From a virus: a stretch of 64,000 nt of DNA. The DNA is taken from positions 124,001-188,000 of IMG/VR virus record IMGVR_UViG_3300044712_000998, one strand, 5' to 3'. The translations under genes and the position numbers were made by a program. A model generated the notes under the pieces. That model saw nothing but the letters and a program-made list of their open reading frames with translations, did no database searches and was not told where the DNA came from. Positions 12,277 through 21,550 of this stretch are shown here, piece by piece (positions within the stretch are counted from its first letter, which is position 1; each line of letters opens with the position of its first letter).

Positions 12277-12849
12277 CTACGTCGGTTTACAGTGTACCCA
12301 GATGTCCTCGGTTGAGTTGTAGCCTATGCCGGGCAGCTTGGCTTCCAATACGGCGCGCCCGACATCTGGAATATGGATATCATGTCCAGCCAGGACACCG
12401 CCCGGCTTAACCTTGGGAAGCCACGCTGCAATGTCGGCCCGCACGTCTTCGTATTTATGGCTGGCATCGATGTACACCGCATCGACGGCGCCATCTTGGA
12501 ACAACCGGCTGGCGTCCAACGACGGCATCCGAAGCGGGGTAACCACGCTTCTCAACGGTTTCATGTTGTCCAGGAACCTGGCGTACAGTGTCCCTGCCTT
12601 AACATCGTGATCAGCCAGGTACGCTGGGTCATCCAACCCGAGCCACAGATCCACCGCGTATATGCTGATGTTCTTGTTGGCGTTGATGGCCTCAACGGCG
12701 AGGAACGCGGTGCTTTTACCCTTCCAGGATCCAACCTCGACTATCACGGCACCGCGCGGCGCGTTTCTTATGAGCTGCTTGTAGAACCCGGCGTACGTGA
12801 ACCAGTTCTGACCGAACTGTGGTTCCTCGAATATGTGCGGAACAGTCAC
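12277..12849 (-). CDS. Class I SAM-dependent methyltransferase
   Basis: 190 aa from a GTG overlapping the primase-like stop (GTGA). Motif I is VIVEVGSWKGKST (SAM-binding Gly-rich loop), followed by ISIYAVDLWLG (acidic residue after strand 2), AVDAVYIDASHKYEDV and KVKPGGVLAGHDIHI. This pattern (YIDASHKYEDV and GGVLAGHD) matches the family that includes macrocin O-methyltransferase-like and cephalosporin-hydroxylase-like enzymes, often found with glycan biosynthesis genes. The likely substrate is a sugar hydroxyl, but this is inference. Confidence 0.8.
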   Translation of the reverse strand: MTVPHIFEEPQFGQNWFTYAGFYKQLIRNAPRGAVIVEVGSWKGKSTAFLAVEAINANKNISIYAVDLWLGLDDPAYLADHDVKAGTLYARFLDNMKPLRSVVTPLRMPSLDASRLFQDGAVDAVYIDASHKYEDVRADIAAWLPKVKPGGVLAGHDIHIPDVGRAVLEAKLPGIGYNSTEDIWVHCKPT

Positions 12850-15299
12850 GACAGCACCATCGACATATGGATGTCCCACATCGACACCGGGAACTCCCAC
12901 TCCTGTTTGAGATGCTTCCCTGACGTAATGAACCGCGCCGCAACCAGGGCCAGCGTGATCGCCTTGATGTCAGGAGGCGGCAGCATCGGGGACGACACCG
13001 CGGCCATGAAGGCGAGCGTGGAGACCCTGACGTAGTTCTCGGTCCGATGGATCTCGAGCTCTCCGGCCCGGTGAGCACTGACAATGGTCTCCATGACTCG
13101 ACGAGCCAGGGTCGACGAGGAGTACATCGCCTTGGTGTCCAGGTGTGCCGCAGCCGCGAGCAGCTCGGTGCGGTGGACCTGGAACATCTGGATGAACCCG
13201 AGCAGGTGGACGATGCGTCGATAGAAATCATCGCGGTCAAGCTGGATCGCTGGCGCCCGCATGATTTCCGGAAGAGCCAGGAAGATCGCACGCAGGGCGC
13301 CGTAGTTGATGGCCCCCTGGATGTCGAGTTTCAACCAGGTCGACCGGAACGCGGCAAACAGCGCTGTTTTGCTGTCCGTGTTGACGACCACGTTAGCTGG
13401 GTTCTGGTGGTACAGGAAGAAGTCGTTAGCCGCTTTATGACTGAACTCCACGAACACCGGCAAGGGCTGCAGCGTGGCCTCTTCGAGGACATCCCGACGC
13501 GGGTTCGTGACGACCTGGGCTGCGAAGGCATCAGCGAGTCGGAACACGACGTGTGGTTCGTTGGCGAGCAACATAGCGAACCCGGGGCGACCCTGCTTGG
13601 TCCGGATCACGTTGCCGAGGAACGCCAGGAAAACGCGGCAGAAGGTCTCCGAGGTAAAGGCGTCCCACTCGGCGTCGCTGAGCGGGGCCGGGAGCAGCAG
13701 CATGGGACCCTCGACGAGCGCTTGAGCCCCTTGGAGCCCGTTCGCGTCGACGGTGAAGTTCGGCATCCGGAGGACGTCCTCGTTCCAGCCGTAGTACTGG
13801 GTCCCCAGGATCGGAACCGGGGCATGGAACTGCTGCGCGATCTCGATGAGCTTCTTGGACCACGGTGGATCAACGAACGGCGTAAATCCGGTTATTGAGA
13901 TGACACGGCGCTGGAGCCACTCCCCGGTGTCCTTGCGCATCGCGGTGATCTGTTCGACGAACTTAAAGCTGACCCGATTCCCGGTTGGGGTCCGGTACAG
14001 GATGACGCCTTCAGCGATGGCTTCGCCTGAGTTGCCCTGTGGCCTGATCTTCTCGATGTAGAACTTCGCCGAGCTGATCACGCGGCCCCGAGAGATCCAG
14101 CCGTCCTGGGTGTCCGTGATGATGTCGCCACCCCAGGTGATGGTTTCGTCGTGCACGGCGTTCTCGAACAGGCTGGCGACGTGCCTGGCGTCGTCACCAC
14201 CGACGTAGGCGAGCACCTTGGCGCGATCCGCGGCGTCCAGGCGGACCGTGGCCAGCACCGTTCTGGCCTCAGGCTCCGGCATCCGGCAGAGCTGTACCGC
14301 GGCGGCCTGGTGGGCTGGCACGGACTCCTGGGCTGCGGCGATGAGCTGCCCGAAGCTGCCCCGGAACGGGAGATCGCGGTCGACGTCGAACTTCCCGGCG
14401 TAGGTGTGGTCCAGGGTCTGAGCCCGTGGGGTCTCAATGGCGCGGAGGTAGTGCTTGGGGTCCCCGCGCGGGGACCAAAACACAGTACGACCACCCTGGT
14501 AGAACTCCACGGTGTCCCGGATCCCTTGGGGCGCCACGAAGGGGACCACTCTGCCGTGGTCAGCCAGGCTCCACAGCATGTACCGCAGGGCGACGTGGAC
14601 GTCGTCGACGACGAGCACCGCTGGATCCAGGTACGACGGTAGCAGCCCGAACGCGGCACCAACGTGGATCCGCTTGGATCCACCGACGAACGGGAGATAC
14701 CGGGTCTCCTTGGAAGTCATGACGTGTAAGCCGATTATGTCGGTGCCATGATATACTGGGACCGTGAGTGCCGAGTAATTGGACCACCACACCCAGGTCT
14801 GCTTGCACTCCTTGGGGACCGCTTCTGAGCTCGCGAACACGGGTCCGATGAGGTCCTCACGGCGCAGCGGGATCACGTGTGGGAGCAACGCGGGGAGCCC
14901 ATGGATGTACTGCCTGCAGTTCAGGCGATCCAGGATCGACGGGATCGCGAACCCGAAGCCTTCCTTGGCGATCCAGGCGAGCCGCTTCGCGATGAGCCCC
15001 TTGATGGCGTCCTGACGCTTGGCGTCGTCGACGTAGGGGCCACTTTCGGCGCCTCGGAGATCCAGGGCACCGAGCTGCTGCAGGGTACCGACGGCATCCG
15101 CGATCTCGACCCCGGTCTTCTTGGCGTACAGGGAGACCAGGTCGCCGCTGAAGTGACAGCTCCGGCACTGGACGTGATCCGGGGTCCGGAGTTCCAACTT
15201 GCTGACGCCGGAACAGAGCGGACAATCCACCGTCACGGGGTACCTACTTACCTCACCGATGCCCACCAGCCTGAAGACATGATGAGGGTCGATCCGCAT
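12846..15299 (-). CDS. Primase-like protein with N-terminal zinc finger
   Basis: 817 aa. Residues 24-50 hold a zinc ribbon (VDCPLCSGVSKLELRTPDH, then CRSC; Cys 26, 29, 45, 48) in the style of DnaG/phage primase zinc domains, followed by GDLVSLYAKKTGVEIADAVG, typical of the sequence after a CHC2 finger. Residues about 220-260 (VLVVDDVHVALRYMLWSLAD) could be a degenerate Toprim region. I cannot find a Walker A motif, so a helicase domain is not shown. The C-terminal half is helical and unassigned. The ATG shares its four bases CATG with the divergent gene at 15298; AAGGGG lies upstream. Confidence 0.6.
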   Translation of the reverse strand: MRIDPHHVFRLVGIGEVSRYPVTVDCPLCSGVSKLELRTPDHVQCRSCHFSGDLVSLYAKKTGVEIADAVGTLQQLGALDLRGAESGPYVDDAKRQDAIKGLIAKRLAWIAKEGFGFAIPSILDRLNCRQYIHGLPALLPHVIPLRREDLIGPVFASSEAVPKECKQTWVWWSNYSALTVPVYHGTDIIGLHVMTSKETRYLPFVGGSKRIHVGAAFGLLPSYLDPAVLVVDDVHVALRYMLWSLADHGRVVPFVAPQGIRDTVEFYQGGRTVFWSPRGDPKHYLRAIETPRAQTLDHTYAGKFDVDRDLPFRGSFGQLIAAAQESVPAHQAAAVQLCRMPEPEARTVLATVRLDAADRAKVLAYVGGDDARHVASLFENAVHDETITWGGDIITDTQDGWISRGRVISSAKFYIEKIRPQGNSGEAIAEGVILYRTPTGNRVSFKFVEQITAMRKDTGEWLQRRVISITGFTPFVDPPWSKKLIEIAQQFHAPVPILGTQYYGWNEDVLRMPNFTVDANGLQGAQALVEGPMLLLPAPLSDAEWDAFTSETFCRVFLAFLGNVIRTKQGRPGFAMLLANEPHVVFRLADAFAAQVVTNPRRDVLEEATLQPLPVFVEFSHKAANDFFLYHQNPANVVVNTDSKTALFAAFRSTWLKLDIQGAINYGALRAIFLALPEIMRAPAIQLDRDDFYRRIVHLLGFIQMFQVHRTELLAAAAHLDTKAMYSSSTLARRVMETIVSAHRAGELEIHRTENYVRVSTLAFMAAVSSPMLPPPDIKAITLALVAARFITSGKHLKQEWEFPVSMWDIHMSMVLS

Positions 15300-16245
15300 G
15301 AGCCAGCTGCCCCTTGATAAAGCTCTCGTTCTCGCCGGCCACGCCGGTCTCGCGAAGACCGCCGTGGCGCGTCGCGACGAAGACTATCTCTTCAATAGCC
15401 GCGATGCAACGATGATCTCTTTCGTCCAGGCGTACGTCAAGAAGGCCTCTGAGGCCACCAAGCAGACCTGCCGGGATCACGCCGCGTTCTGGGGCAACCT
15501 GGCGGACTGCGAAGCTGCTGTGGCCAAGGTGGCCACCTACAAGCCAGCTGAGCTCGAGGCCAAGGACTTCGCCATGGTCGCCAAGCACGGCGGCCTCGAG
15601 GTCCGGAAGTTCGCGGCCTACGATGCCCCCTCGGTGATCGCGTCCGCGGTCCAGTTCGCGGAGACCAAGCGGAGCTACCCGCTGGAGTGGCGCAAGGAAG
15701 CCGCGGCTCGTCTCCTGGAGCGCGCCCAGCGCTTCGGAGCCCATCTCCCGGAGTACGTCGAGACCAGCCTGCACAAGTCAGCCGGCTTCGGGTACCCCTC
15801 GGCGGAGTCCCTGCAGGCCGCTCTGGATCAGCGCGTCGGTGCCCTGGAGACCCACCCCGAGCTCTTCGACAAGCTGGCTTCCCTCGTGGAGGTCATGACC
15901 GAGAAGCCTGAGCTCCGCTACGACGACGACTTCGTCAAGGAAGCCGTGGCCGCCCTGGAGCACTTCGACGTCGAGACCGGCATCGCGGTGAAGACGGCTT
16001 CAGTCGAGCTCCCCGAGGAGATCATCGACTCCGCGCAGACCACCGAGAAGCTCGCCAAGCTGGCCGGGATCTCGAAGCAGGCCGTCGCACTGACCAACGG
16101 TGCCACGGTGGACATCGCGGAGCTCTCCAAGGAAGCCCTGGCCGCCGTGGACCCCGCGCTCGCCAAGCTGGGCTCCGAGGAGCTCGCCGCGGTGCTCCCC
16201 ACGCTGCCACGGGGTGACGCCGATCTCCTGGTCCGCCTCGCCTAA
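15298..16245 (+). CDS. Hypothetical Ala-rich helical protein, 315 aa
   Basis: ATG with GATGAGGG upstream, start shared in antiparallel with the primase-like gene. Rich in Ala, Glu, Lys and almost all helical, with Lys-Thr-Ala triplets (LAKTAVARR, VKTASVE) as in the virion proteins further right. C-terminal region (LSKEALAAVDPALAKLGSEE) looks like a helical bundle. No enzyme motif. Possibly an internal virion or scaffold-type protein. Confidence 0.7.
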   Translation: MSQLPLDKALVLAGHAGLAKTAVARRDEDYLFNSRDATMISFVQAYVKKASEATKQTCRDHAAFWGNLADCEAAVAKVATYKPAELEAKDFAMVAKHGGLEVRKFAAYDAPSVIASAVQFAETKRSYPLEWRKEAAARLLERAQRFGAHLPEYVETSLHKSAGFGYPSAESLQAALDQRVGALETHPELFDKLASLVEVMTEKPELRYDDDFVKEAVAALEHFDVETGIAVKTASVELPEEIIDSAQTTEKLAKLAGISKQAVALTNGATVDIAELSKEALAAVDPALAKLGSEELAAVLPTLPRGDADLLVRLA

Positions 16246-16247
16246 TA

Positions 16248-17114
16248 GTGTCCGCGCGGACAATGTTGCCTCGCGCTCTCAAAGAAGGCCTGACCCCGTA
16301 TCTCAGCGGTGAACGGGAGTGCTTCGCGACCACACTGCTCTGCGGTGTCGTCGCCGCCTTCGGCATCGAGGCCATGAACTGGGATGGCGCCACCATCGAG
16401 CTCGAAGTCAAAGATGACTTCGGTGTCGAGATGCCGCGTCGGGTCTACGACAAGCTCATGGCGCTGATCGCCGCGGTGACCACGGACTCCGTCTACAAGG
16501 ACGTCGCCATCTTCGATGAGACCGTCTCAGCCCTGGCAGGTGACGGCGTCGGGGTACAGAAGGGGGTCCCGTCCGTTGACGACGTCGCCTGGGCGGTCAC
16601 CGAAATCGGTCTCGTGGATCCCGATCCGGTGACCAGAGATCCGGCGTCGCCATGGAGCCGCAACATCCAGAAGTACGTCCGCGTCGTCCTCGACGACGAA
16701 GGCTTCACGATCGCTCCCAAGGCGCTGGAGTTCGCAGGTTCCAAGATCGTGAAGAACGAAGGCTTCAGTGACCCCCAGTACTACGCCGGAGCCTGGGGAT
16801 CCGCGCAGGAACGCGCCAACGAAGTCGATATCTGGCTGGACTCCAAGATCGTCGAGTTGATCCAGCAGCTCGGCAACATCGGAATCCAGCTCCAGCCCGC
16901 TCAGGAGAAAACGGCTGCGATCACGCTCGACATCGAGAAAGGCGACACCCTGTTGTTCGGGCGCTACAAGAACAGCCCGCACGTCGTCGAAGAGATCGGC
17001 ACCGATGCCAACGGGCAGCCCACGGTGAATGGTATGAAGCTGCTGGCCTGCCGGATCGAGAAGAAGATGCCGAAGAAGGCTGAACTGATCGCCGAGTTAG
17101 AGGCGCGCCTGTAA
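16248..17114 (+). CDS. Hypothetical protein, 288 aa
   Basis: GTG 2 nt after the preceding stop; an ATG five codons later is an alternative, and neither has a good ribosome binding site, so coupling to the upstream gene is likely. Residues about 180-215 (SAQERANEVDIWLDSKIVEL) are helical. Residues 225-265 (ITLDIEKGDTLLFGRYKNSP...) look like a small SH3-like beta domain. It converges with the minus-strand virion block and overlaps its last gene by 18 bp. Confidence 0.65.
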   Translation: MSARTMLPRALKEGLTPYLSGERECFATTLLCGVVAAFGIEAMNWDGATIELEVKDDFGVEMPRRVYDKLMALIAAVTTDSVYKDVAIFDETVSALAGDGVGVQKGVPSVDDVAWAVTEIGLVDPDPVTRDPASPWSRNIQKYVRVVLDDEGFTIAPKALEFAGSKIVKNEGFSDPQYYAGAWGSAQERANEVDIWLDSKIVELIQQLGNIGIQLQPAQEKTAAITLDIEKGDTLLFGRYKNSPHVVEEIGTDANGQPTVNGMKLLACRIEKKMPKKAELIAELEARL

Positions 17115-17387
17115 GCTGCCGACGTTGATGACAACAGGACCGAACTGTTCCCGAACTTTCAGGGCGCGGAGATCGCTCAAGAACCTGGGATCCGAGGTCA
17201 CCCGTGCGATAGCGGTATCGGGAACCGCCACTGCAGGTTTCCGCTGCCCACAGCACTTCTTCGTGGGCTGCTGGAGCCCAGCGATCACGTAGGTCTCCCG
17301 GATCGCGCGCAGCGACGACATCCAGTTGTACTTGGGATCCCGTGCCAACCGGATCAGGTAGGACTTCGTGACCGCGACTGGGGTCAT
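17097..17387 (-). CDS. Hypothetical protein, 96 aa, with Cys pair
   Basis: ATG overlapping the preceding stop by 4 bp (ATGA). A basic N-terminal part (SYLIRLARDPKYNWMSSLRAI), then KKCCGQRK and a C-terminal helix. No family recognised. Last gene of the tail operon on this strand. Confidence 0.65.
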   Translation of the reverse strand: MTPVAVTKSYLIRLARDPKYNWMSSLRAIRETYVIAGLQQPTKKCCGQRKPAVAVPDTAIARVTSDPRFLSDLRALKVREQFGPVVINVGSLQARL

Positions 17388-17782
17388 GACGAAATCGTGG
17401 TGGTCACCGAGGGCGACATGTTCTGGAGAGCTTCGAGTTCATCGACGAGATCCTGCACGGAGTTCTCGATGACCACGGCACCTTCCTGGGCGTCCTGGGC
17501 GGTGGCGTAGTACAGATCGATCGCGGTCTTCCGGATGAACTCGGCACCTGGGGTGACCACGTTCAGGTTGTAGCGCTGCAGATCACAGGGCACCGCGATG
17601 TGATCGTACCTGGGCACCAAGGTGACCGGATCGACGCGGTACACGAAGACACCGCCATCCTGGAGTCCGGTGTACGCCGTCACGGTCTCCGTCATCCGGA
17701 CCTGCTGGTTATCGCAGGGCTGATTGGCGTTCGTGGCGACGTTGTCGCTGAACTGACGAACCAAGGTGACCGTGAATGGCAT
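17384..17782 (-). CDS. Hypothetical tail-operon protein, 132 aa
   Basis: ATG overlapping the fibre-like gene stop by one base (TGATG). N-terminal beta strands (FTVTLVRQFSDN, GGVFVYRVDPVTLVPRYDHI) and a C-terminal helix with EALQNMSPS. Position after the fibre suggests a fibre chaperone, adaptor or assembly factor; no motif confirms it. Confidence 0.6.
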   Translation of the reverse strand: MPFTVTLVRQFSDNVATNANQPCDNQQVRMTETVTAYTGLQDGGVFVYRVDPVTLVPRYDHIAVPCDLQRYNLNVVTPGAEFIRKTAIDLYYATAQDAQEGAVVIENSVQDLVDELEALQNMSPSVTTTISS

Positions 17783-19536
17783 CAGGCCTCCGTGAGACCG
17801 TAGTACAGGGAGACCACGCGCAGGGTGTCCACGGGCAGCGGGTTGCCACCAGTGCTGTTCACGATGCGAACCAGGATGTGCTCGTTCTGCTGGAGCACGA
17901 CGTCAGCGTAGGGACCCAGAGCCGCGGTCTGGAGCTGTCCGGGCACCCCGGTCTGGGCGTCGACCTGGACGGTCTTCACGAGCTGCGTCGAGCTCAGCGG
18001 GGAACCCACTTTGAAGCGGTAGAACCGGACCTCGAAGTTCCGGATCACGGGAACCGCTGCCGCCGTGTTCACGGCGAAGTGGAACACCGGCGACAACCGG
18101 TACTCCGCTGGTGCCACGACGAGATCCCGACCACCAGTGATCAGGAAGTCGATGAAGTCGGCGACGTTGGCGCCGAGACGGTGGCCACGGAGCCCGATGT
18201 CGGCACCCACGGAGAACCCGTTGGTGCTCACCGGGGCCATGGTGTCCTGTGGCGCCGCGGTCACCAAGGTGAACTGGTGCTTGGCCTCGAGATCCGCGTT
18301 GAACTCGGCGTCGATGATGCCCTTGTAGCCCGTGGTGTTGTCACCCAGCGAGGACGCCGATTCGATCAGGATGCCACGACGGTACCTGGCTGCATTCACT
18401 GCCTTGGGAGTCAGCGTGACGACGCCATGGTAGCCCGTGACGCCGTCACCCTCGGAAGCCGCGATCTCGATGGTCCCGGCGTCCGAGGTGAACAGCTTGG
18501 TCACCGAGAAGTCCGCGGCGAGACCGGCGTTGAGCTGCGCGATGAGCTCGTTGACGGCGAGATCCACGACGGAGGCCGCCGCGATGAGCCGCGTGGTCCA
18601 CAGCGTGATCTCGGGGGCCGTTGACGACGTCGCGTAATCCACGGGCCACGGAGCCTGTCCGTAGCTGTCATCCATCCACCAGATCCCGAACTGGTTGATG
18701 ATGACGAGATCCGTGCTGAGAACCTGGCCGTCCTGATCGAACTGCGCGTTCTCCGGCGGAAGCACCGGGAAGACCTGGCGCAGCGCGGTCTCCGCGGGGT
18801 GCTGGATGTTGTAGCCGAACACGGCACCCGTGGGGATCTGAACACCGATCACGAAGCCCGGGAAGTACGTCGCGTTGGCAGGCAACCAGCCCTGCTGCGA
18901 GGGGTCCGGGGTTCCGATGGTCTGCGGGGTGTTCACCGCTGGTGTCGTCGGAGCGCTGTCTGCTGGGGACCCGACCAGGAAGCGCTGGAGGTGGATGTGT
19001 TCCAGGAAGGCGCCCGGGTTGCCCAGACGGACCAACATTTCGCCCGAGATCCGCATGTGACCCAGGTAGATCCCGGCGGTGCCCGCTGACGTCGACAGCT
19101 TCCCGGGTACGACGCCACCGAGGAAGATGTCGCCAGCCGCGAAGATCCCGGTGTCGAACGCGGCAGCCCAGGTCGCCGGGGGCAAGACCATGTCGCCACC
19201 GATGACGATGTCGCCAACGGTGCCTGATGCGGTCAACGCGATGCCCTGCCAGAACGCCCGATCAGAGGCCTGGTTCAGGTTCGTGGTGTCGACTTCAGCC
19301 ATCGCCGGCTTGAAGGTGTCCGTGGCGGTATCCAGGTACACCGGGGTGCCCGGGATCACCGCGGGATCGATGGTCTGGTTCCGCAGGATGAGCTGGGTCC
19401 CGGCCTGGAGGGCCAAGAGCTGATCCTTGAGCCACTGGGTCCGCTGGGTGAGATCCGCAATGGGACCATTGGTATTCGCGGCGTCGACGGGGGTCCCATC
19501 AACGATGACGCGAACCGTGGGAACGAAGGTAGCCAT
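17782..19536 (-). CDS. Putative tail fibre/spike protein
   Basis: 584 aa. A short helical N-terminus (ADLTQRTQWLKDQLLALQAG) is followed by long Gly/Thr/Ala-rich beta sequence without enzyme motifs (TVGDIVIGGDMVLPPATWAA, KHQFTLVTAAPQDTM), ending in a beta domain with QNEHILVRIVNSTGGNP. Composition and position at the distal end of the tail operon fit a receptor-binding fibre or baseplate appendage. Overlaps its upstream gene as TAATG. Confidence 0.6.
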   Translation of the reverse strand: MATFVPTVRVIVDGTPVDAANTNGPIADLTQRTQWLKDQLLALQAGTQLILRNQTIDPAVIPGTPVYLDTATDTFKPAMAEVDTTNLNQASDRAFWQGIALTASGTVGDIVIGGDMVLPPATWAAAFDTGIFAAGDIFLGGVVPGKLSTSAGTAGIYLGHMRISGEMLVRLGNPGAFLEHIHLQRFLVGSPADSAPTTPAVNTPQTIGTPDPSQQGWLPANATYFPGFVIGVQIPTGAVFGYNIQHPAETALRQVFPVLPPENAQFDQDGQVLSTDLVIINQFGIWWMDDSYGQAPWPVDYATSSTAPEITLWTTRLIAAASVVDLAVNELIAQLNAGLAADFSVTKLFTSDAGTIEIAASEGDGVTGYHGVVTLTPKAVNAARYRRGILIESASSLGDNTTGYKGIIDAEFNADLEAKHQFTLVTAAPQDTMAPVSTNGFSVGADIGLRGHRLGANVADFIDFLITGGRDLVVAPAEYRLSPVFHFAVNTAAAVPVIRNFEVRFYRFKVGSPLSSTQLVKTVQVDAQTGVPGQLQTAALGPYADVVLQQNEHILVRIVNSTGGNPLPVDTLRVVSLYYGLTEA

Positions 19537-20087
19537 TAGTTGGCCTCCGTTGCCCAGGACGCCGAGATCTGGCCGGAACCAGCTGCAGGCAGAGCTGTGG
19601 GCAACACGAAGTATGCGTAGAGCAGGTCACCGAGGTAGGCGCCCGTAGGAGCCGCGATCAGACCGACCCCGTACACCTTGGAGTTGTTCGCGGCGCCGAA
19701 GGGGAGCCCGAGGACTCCAACGGTGTCCGACGCGATGGCGTTGAAGATGACGCGGTTGAAGAGGTGGTTGGCGTCAGCGGCCTGGTACTGCGGGGGATCC
19801 AGCACGGGGGCCCGGAGGAAGTCATCGGGCGGCGCCAGGGCGTGAAACGTCGTCGCCGCGGTATCCGAGCGTGCCGCGGCTGGCGGCGCCGGGACCCCCA
19901 CGGTGTTCTCGTAGGCGAAGTACATGTGCGAGATCCGGTACTCCTCGTTGCCGCCGAGGAGCTTGGCGATGATGTCGCCGCCGTTGTAGACGACGAGGTT
20001 GTGGCTGTGGACCTCAACCCCGGCTTCGTTGCGGACCCGGACGTAGCCCCGGAGGACGCGGTTCAGGGCGATGGAGTCTTTGATCAT
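19536..20087 (-). CDS. Putative tail-fibre-associated protein, 183 aa
   Basis: ATG overlapping the upstream stop (ATGA). N-terminal GYVRVRNEAGVEVHSHNLVV is followed by YNGGDIIAKLLGG, a pattern common in phage tail proteins that cap or connect fibres. Beta-rich, no transmembrane part. Role inferred from position between a baseplate-type protein and the fibre. Confidence 0.55.
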   Translation of the reverse strand: MIKDSIALNRVLRGYVRVRNEAGVEVHSHNLVVYNGGDIIAKLLGGNEEYRISHMYFAYENTVGVPAPPAAARSDTAATTFHALAPPDDFLRAPVLDPPQYQAADANHLFNRVIFNAIASDTVGVLGLPFGAANNSKVYGVGLIAAPTGAYLGDLLYAYFVLPTALPAAGSGQISASWATEAN

Positions 20088-21550
20088 GTCGTCACCACCA
20101 AGGGGGTGTAGTCGTAGTACGTCAGGTCGGTCCCATTTCCGGGTACCGAGATAATCTCTGTGGGTACCGCGGCATGGTAGCCGTATCCCACGGTATCGGA
20201 AGTCTCGGAGCCCAGATCGAAGCTGTCCGACACGGAGTCCAGGAACTGCTGGAGCACGATGAGGACGTCCCCGGGCAACAGGAGCCTGGCGCGGTCGCTG
20301 AAGCCCCCGAAGACGTCAGGCATCTCGCTGAGCCGCAGGGAGGCCACGTAGAGGCTGTTCTGGAGGAGATCCTCGACGATCCGCTTCATGGGGTTCACGG
20401 CTGCCGGGAGTCCGTAAAGTGTCTGGAAATCGATCCCATTGGCCGTGGCGAAGGTGTCCACATCGACCCAGAATTGCTCCACGGAGGTCGGGTCGCCACC
20501 GACGGGGAACCGCCAGGGAGACGGTCTCAGGGCATCATAGGTCCAGGCGTCGGTCACGTTGGCGAAGCTGAGTTCTGCTATGACCCCCGTAGACAGGGGG
20601 ACCTTGAGCAGGAGCCCAGGCAGCGTGGCATCCGTGGACGCCAGGACCCCCTGGTAGTCCATGAACCGGATCCCATCGGTCAGCGGGGTCCCCCTAGTGA
20701 CGACGTCGCCGGGGGCCACCACGGGGACCACGGACAGCGGGGCCCCGTAGACCTTGGTGTCCGTCGAGATCAGGTTCCTGAAGCCGTCGTTCTCGACCCG
20801 CCTGACGACCTCTTCACCGTCGCTGACGTACGGGAGCCCGGCGGCTCGGAGCAAGCCGTCCTGGTACCGGGCCACACTGGGACCAAGCAGGATGAGTTCC
20901 CAGATCATCTGCAACGTGGCGGCGTAGTTCTCGCCGCTGCGCTCGTACTTCGCGACCCAGCCGGCCCAGTCGAACGGGACCCCCATGTCGAACTGCGGGT
21001 TCCGGAGCCAGAGCACGATGTACTGGCGCCCCGATCCGGCATCGGTCTTCGCAGGGATCAGCGTGAAAGGATCCACGCTGAAGATGAAGCGTTGCTGGAT
21101 GACGTCGTAGGCGAACTGCGTGGCATCGAGGACCACCGAGGTGTTCGTGATGGCATCGCAGATCTCGGACACCGCGACCAAGGGTTCCGCCATGGGATAC
21201 AGGAACCGGGGGAGGCCCTGCTGACCGTAGACGATTTCCGGCAGGGGGTCGTAGATGTAGCCTTCGCCGTACAACACCAGGGACTGATCGATGAGGCGAT
21301 CCTGGAACAGGATCACGGGGTACCACGGTACCCGCAGGAAGTCTTCGATGACGGGAACGGTCTGGGCCCGGATGAAGTGGTCAGACTTCGCCAGGACGTT
21401 GAGTTCCAACAGGGTCTGGGCGTAGGTCTCGAACAGGACGAGGTCGTGCGTCGTCGGCGTCGTCCTGGTGCGCCAGAACGAATCCAGGTACCGCCAGACC
21501 CGTTCAGGATCCCGCAGAGCTCCGGTGATGATGTCGTCGAAATCAAACAA
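20084..21550 (-). CDS. Baseplate-region protein, 488 aa
   Basis: The start is a TTG overlapping the upstream stop by 8 bp, with AGGTGAG upstream. Mixed fold rich in aromatic residues (WRYLDSFWRTRTTPTTHDLV, FLRVPWYPVILFQDRLID). Lies between the J/gp6-like baseplate protein and the fibre genes, where wedge and fibre-attachment proteins are usually found. No motif allows a closer name. Confidence 0.55.
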   Translation of the reverse strand: MFDFDDIITGALRDPERVWRYLDSFWRTRTTPTTHDLVLFETYAQTLLELNVLAKSDHFIRAQTVPVIEDFLRVPWYPVILFQDRLIDQSLVLYGEGYIYDPLPEIVYGQQGLPRFLYPMAEPLVAVSEICDAITNTSVVLDATQFAYDVIQQRFIFSVDPFTLIPAKTDAGSGRQYIVLWLRNPQFDMGVPFDWAGWVAKYERSGENYAATLQMIWELILLGPSVARYQDGLLRAAGLPYVSDGEEVVRRVENDGFRNLISTDTKVYGAPLSVVPVVAPGDVVTRGTPLTDGIRFMDYQGVLASTDATLPGLLLKVPLSTGVIAELSFANVTDAWTYDALRPSPWRFPVGGDPTSVEQFWVDVDTFATANGIDFQTLYGLPAAVNPMKRIVEDLLQNSLYVASLRLSEMPDVFGGFSDRARLLLPGDVLIVLQQFLDSVSDSFDLGSETSDTVGYGYHAAVPTEIISVPGNGTDLTYYDYTPLVVTT

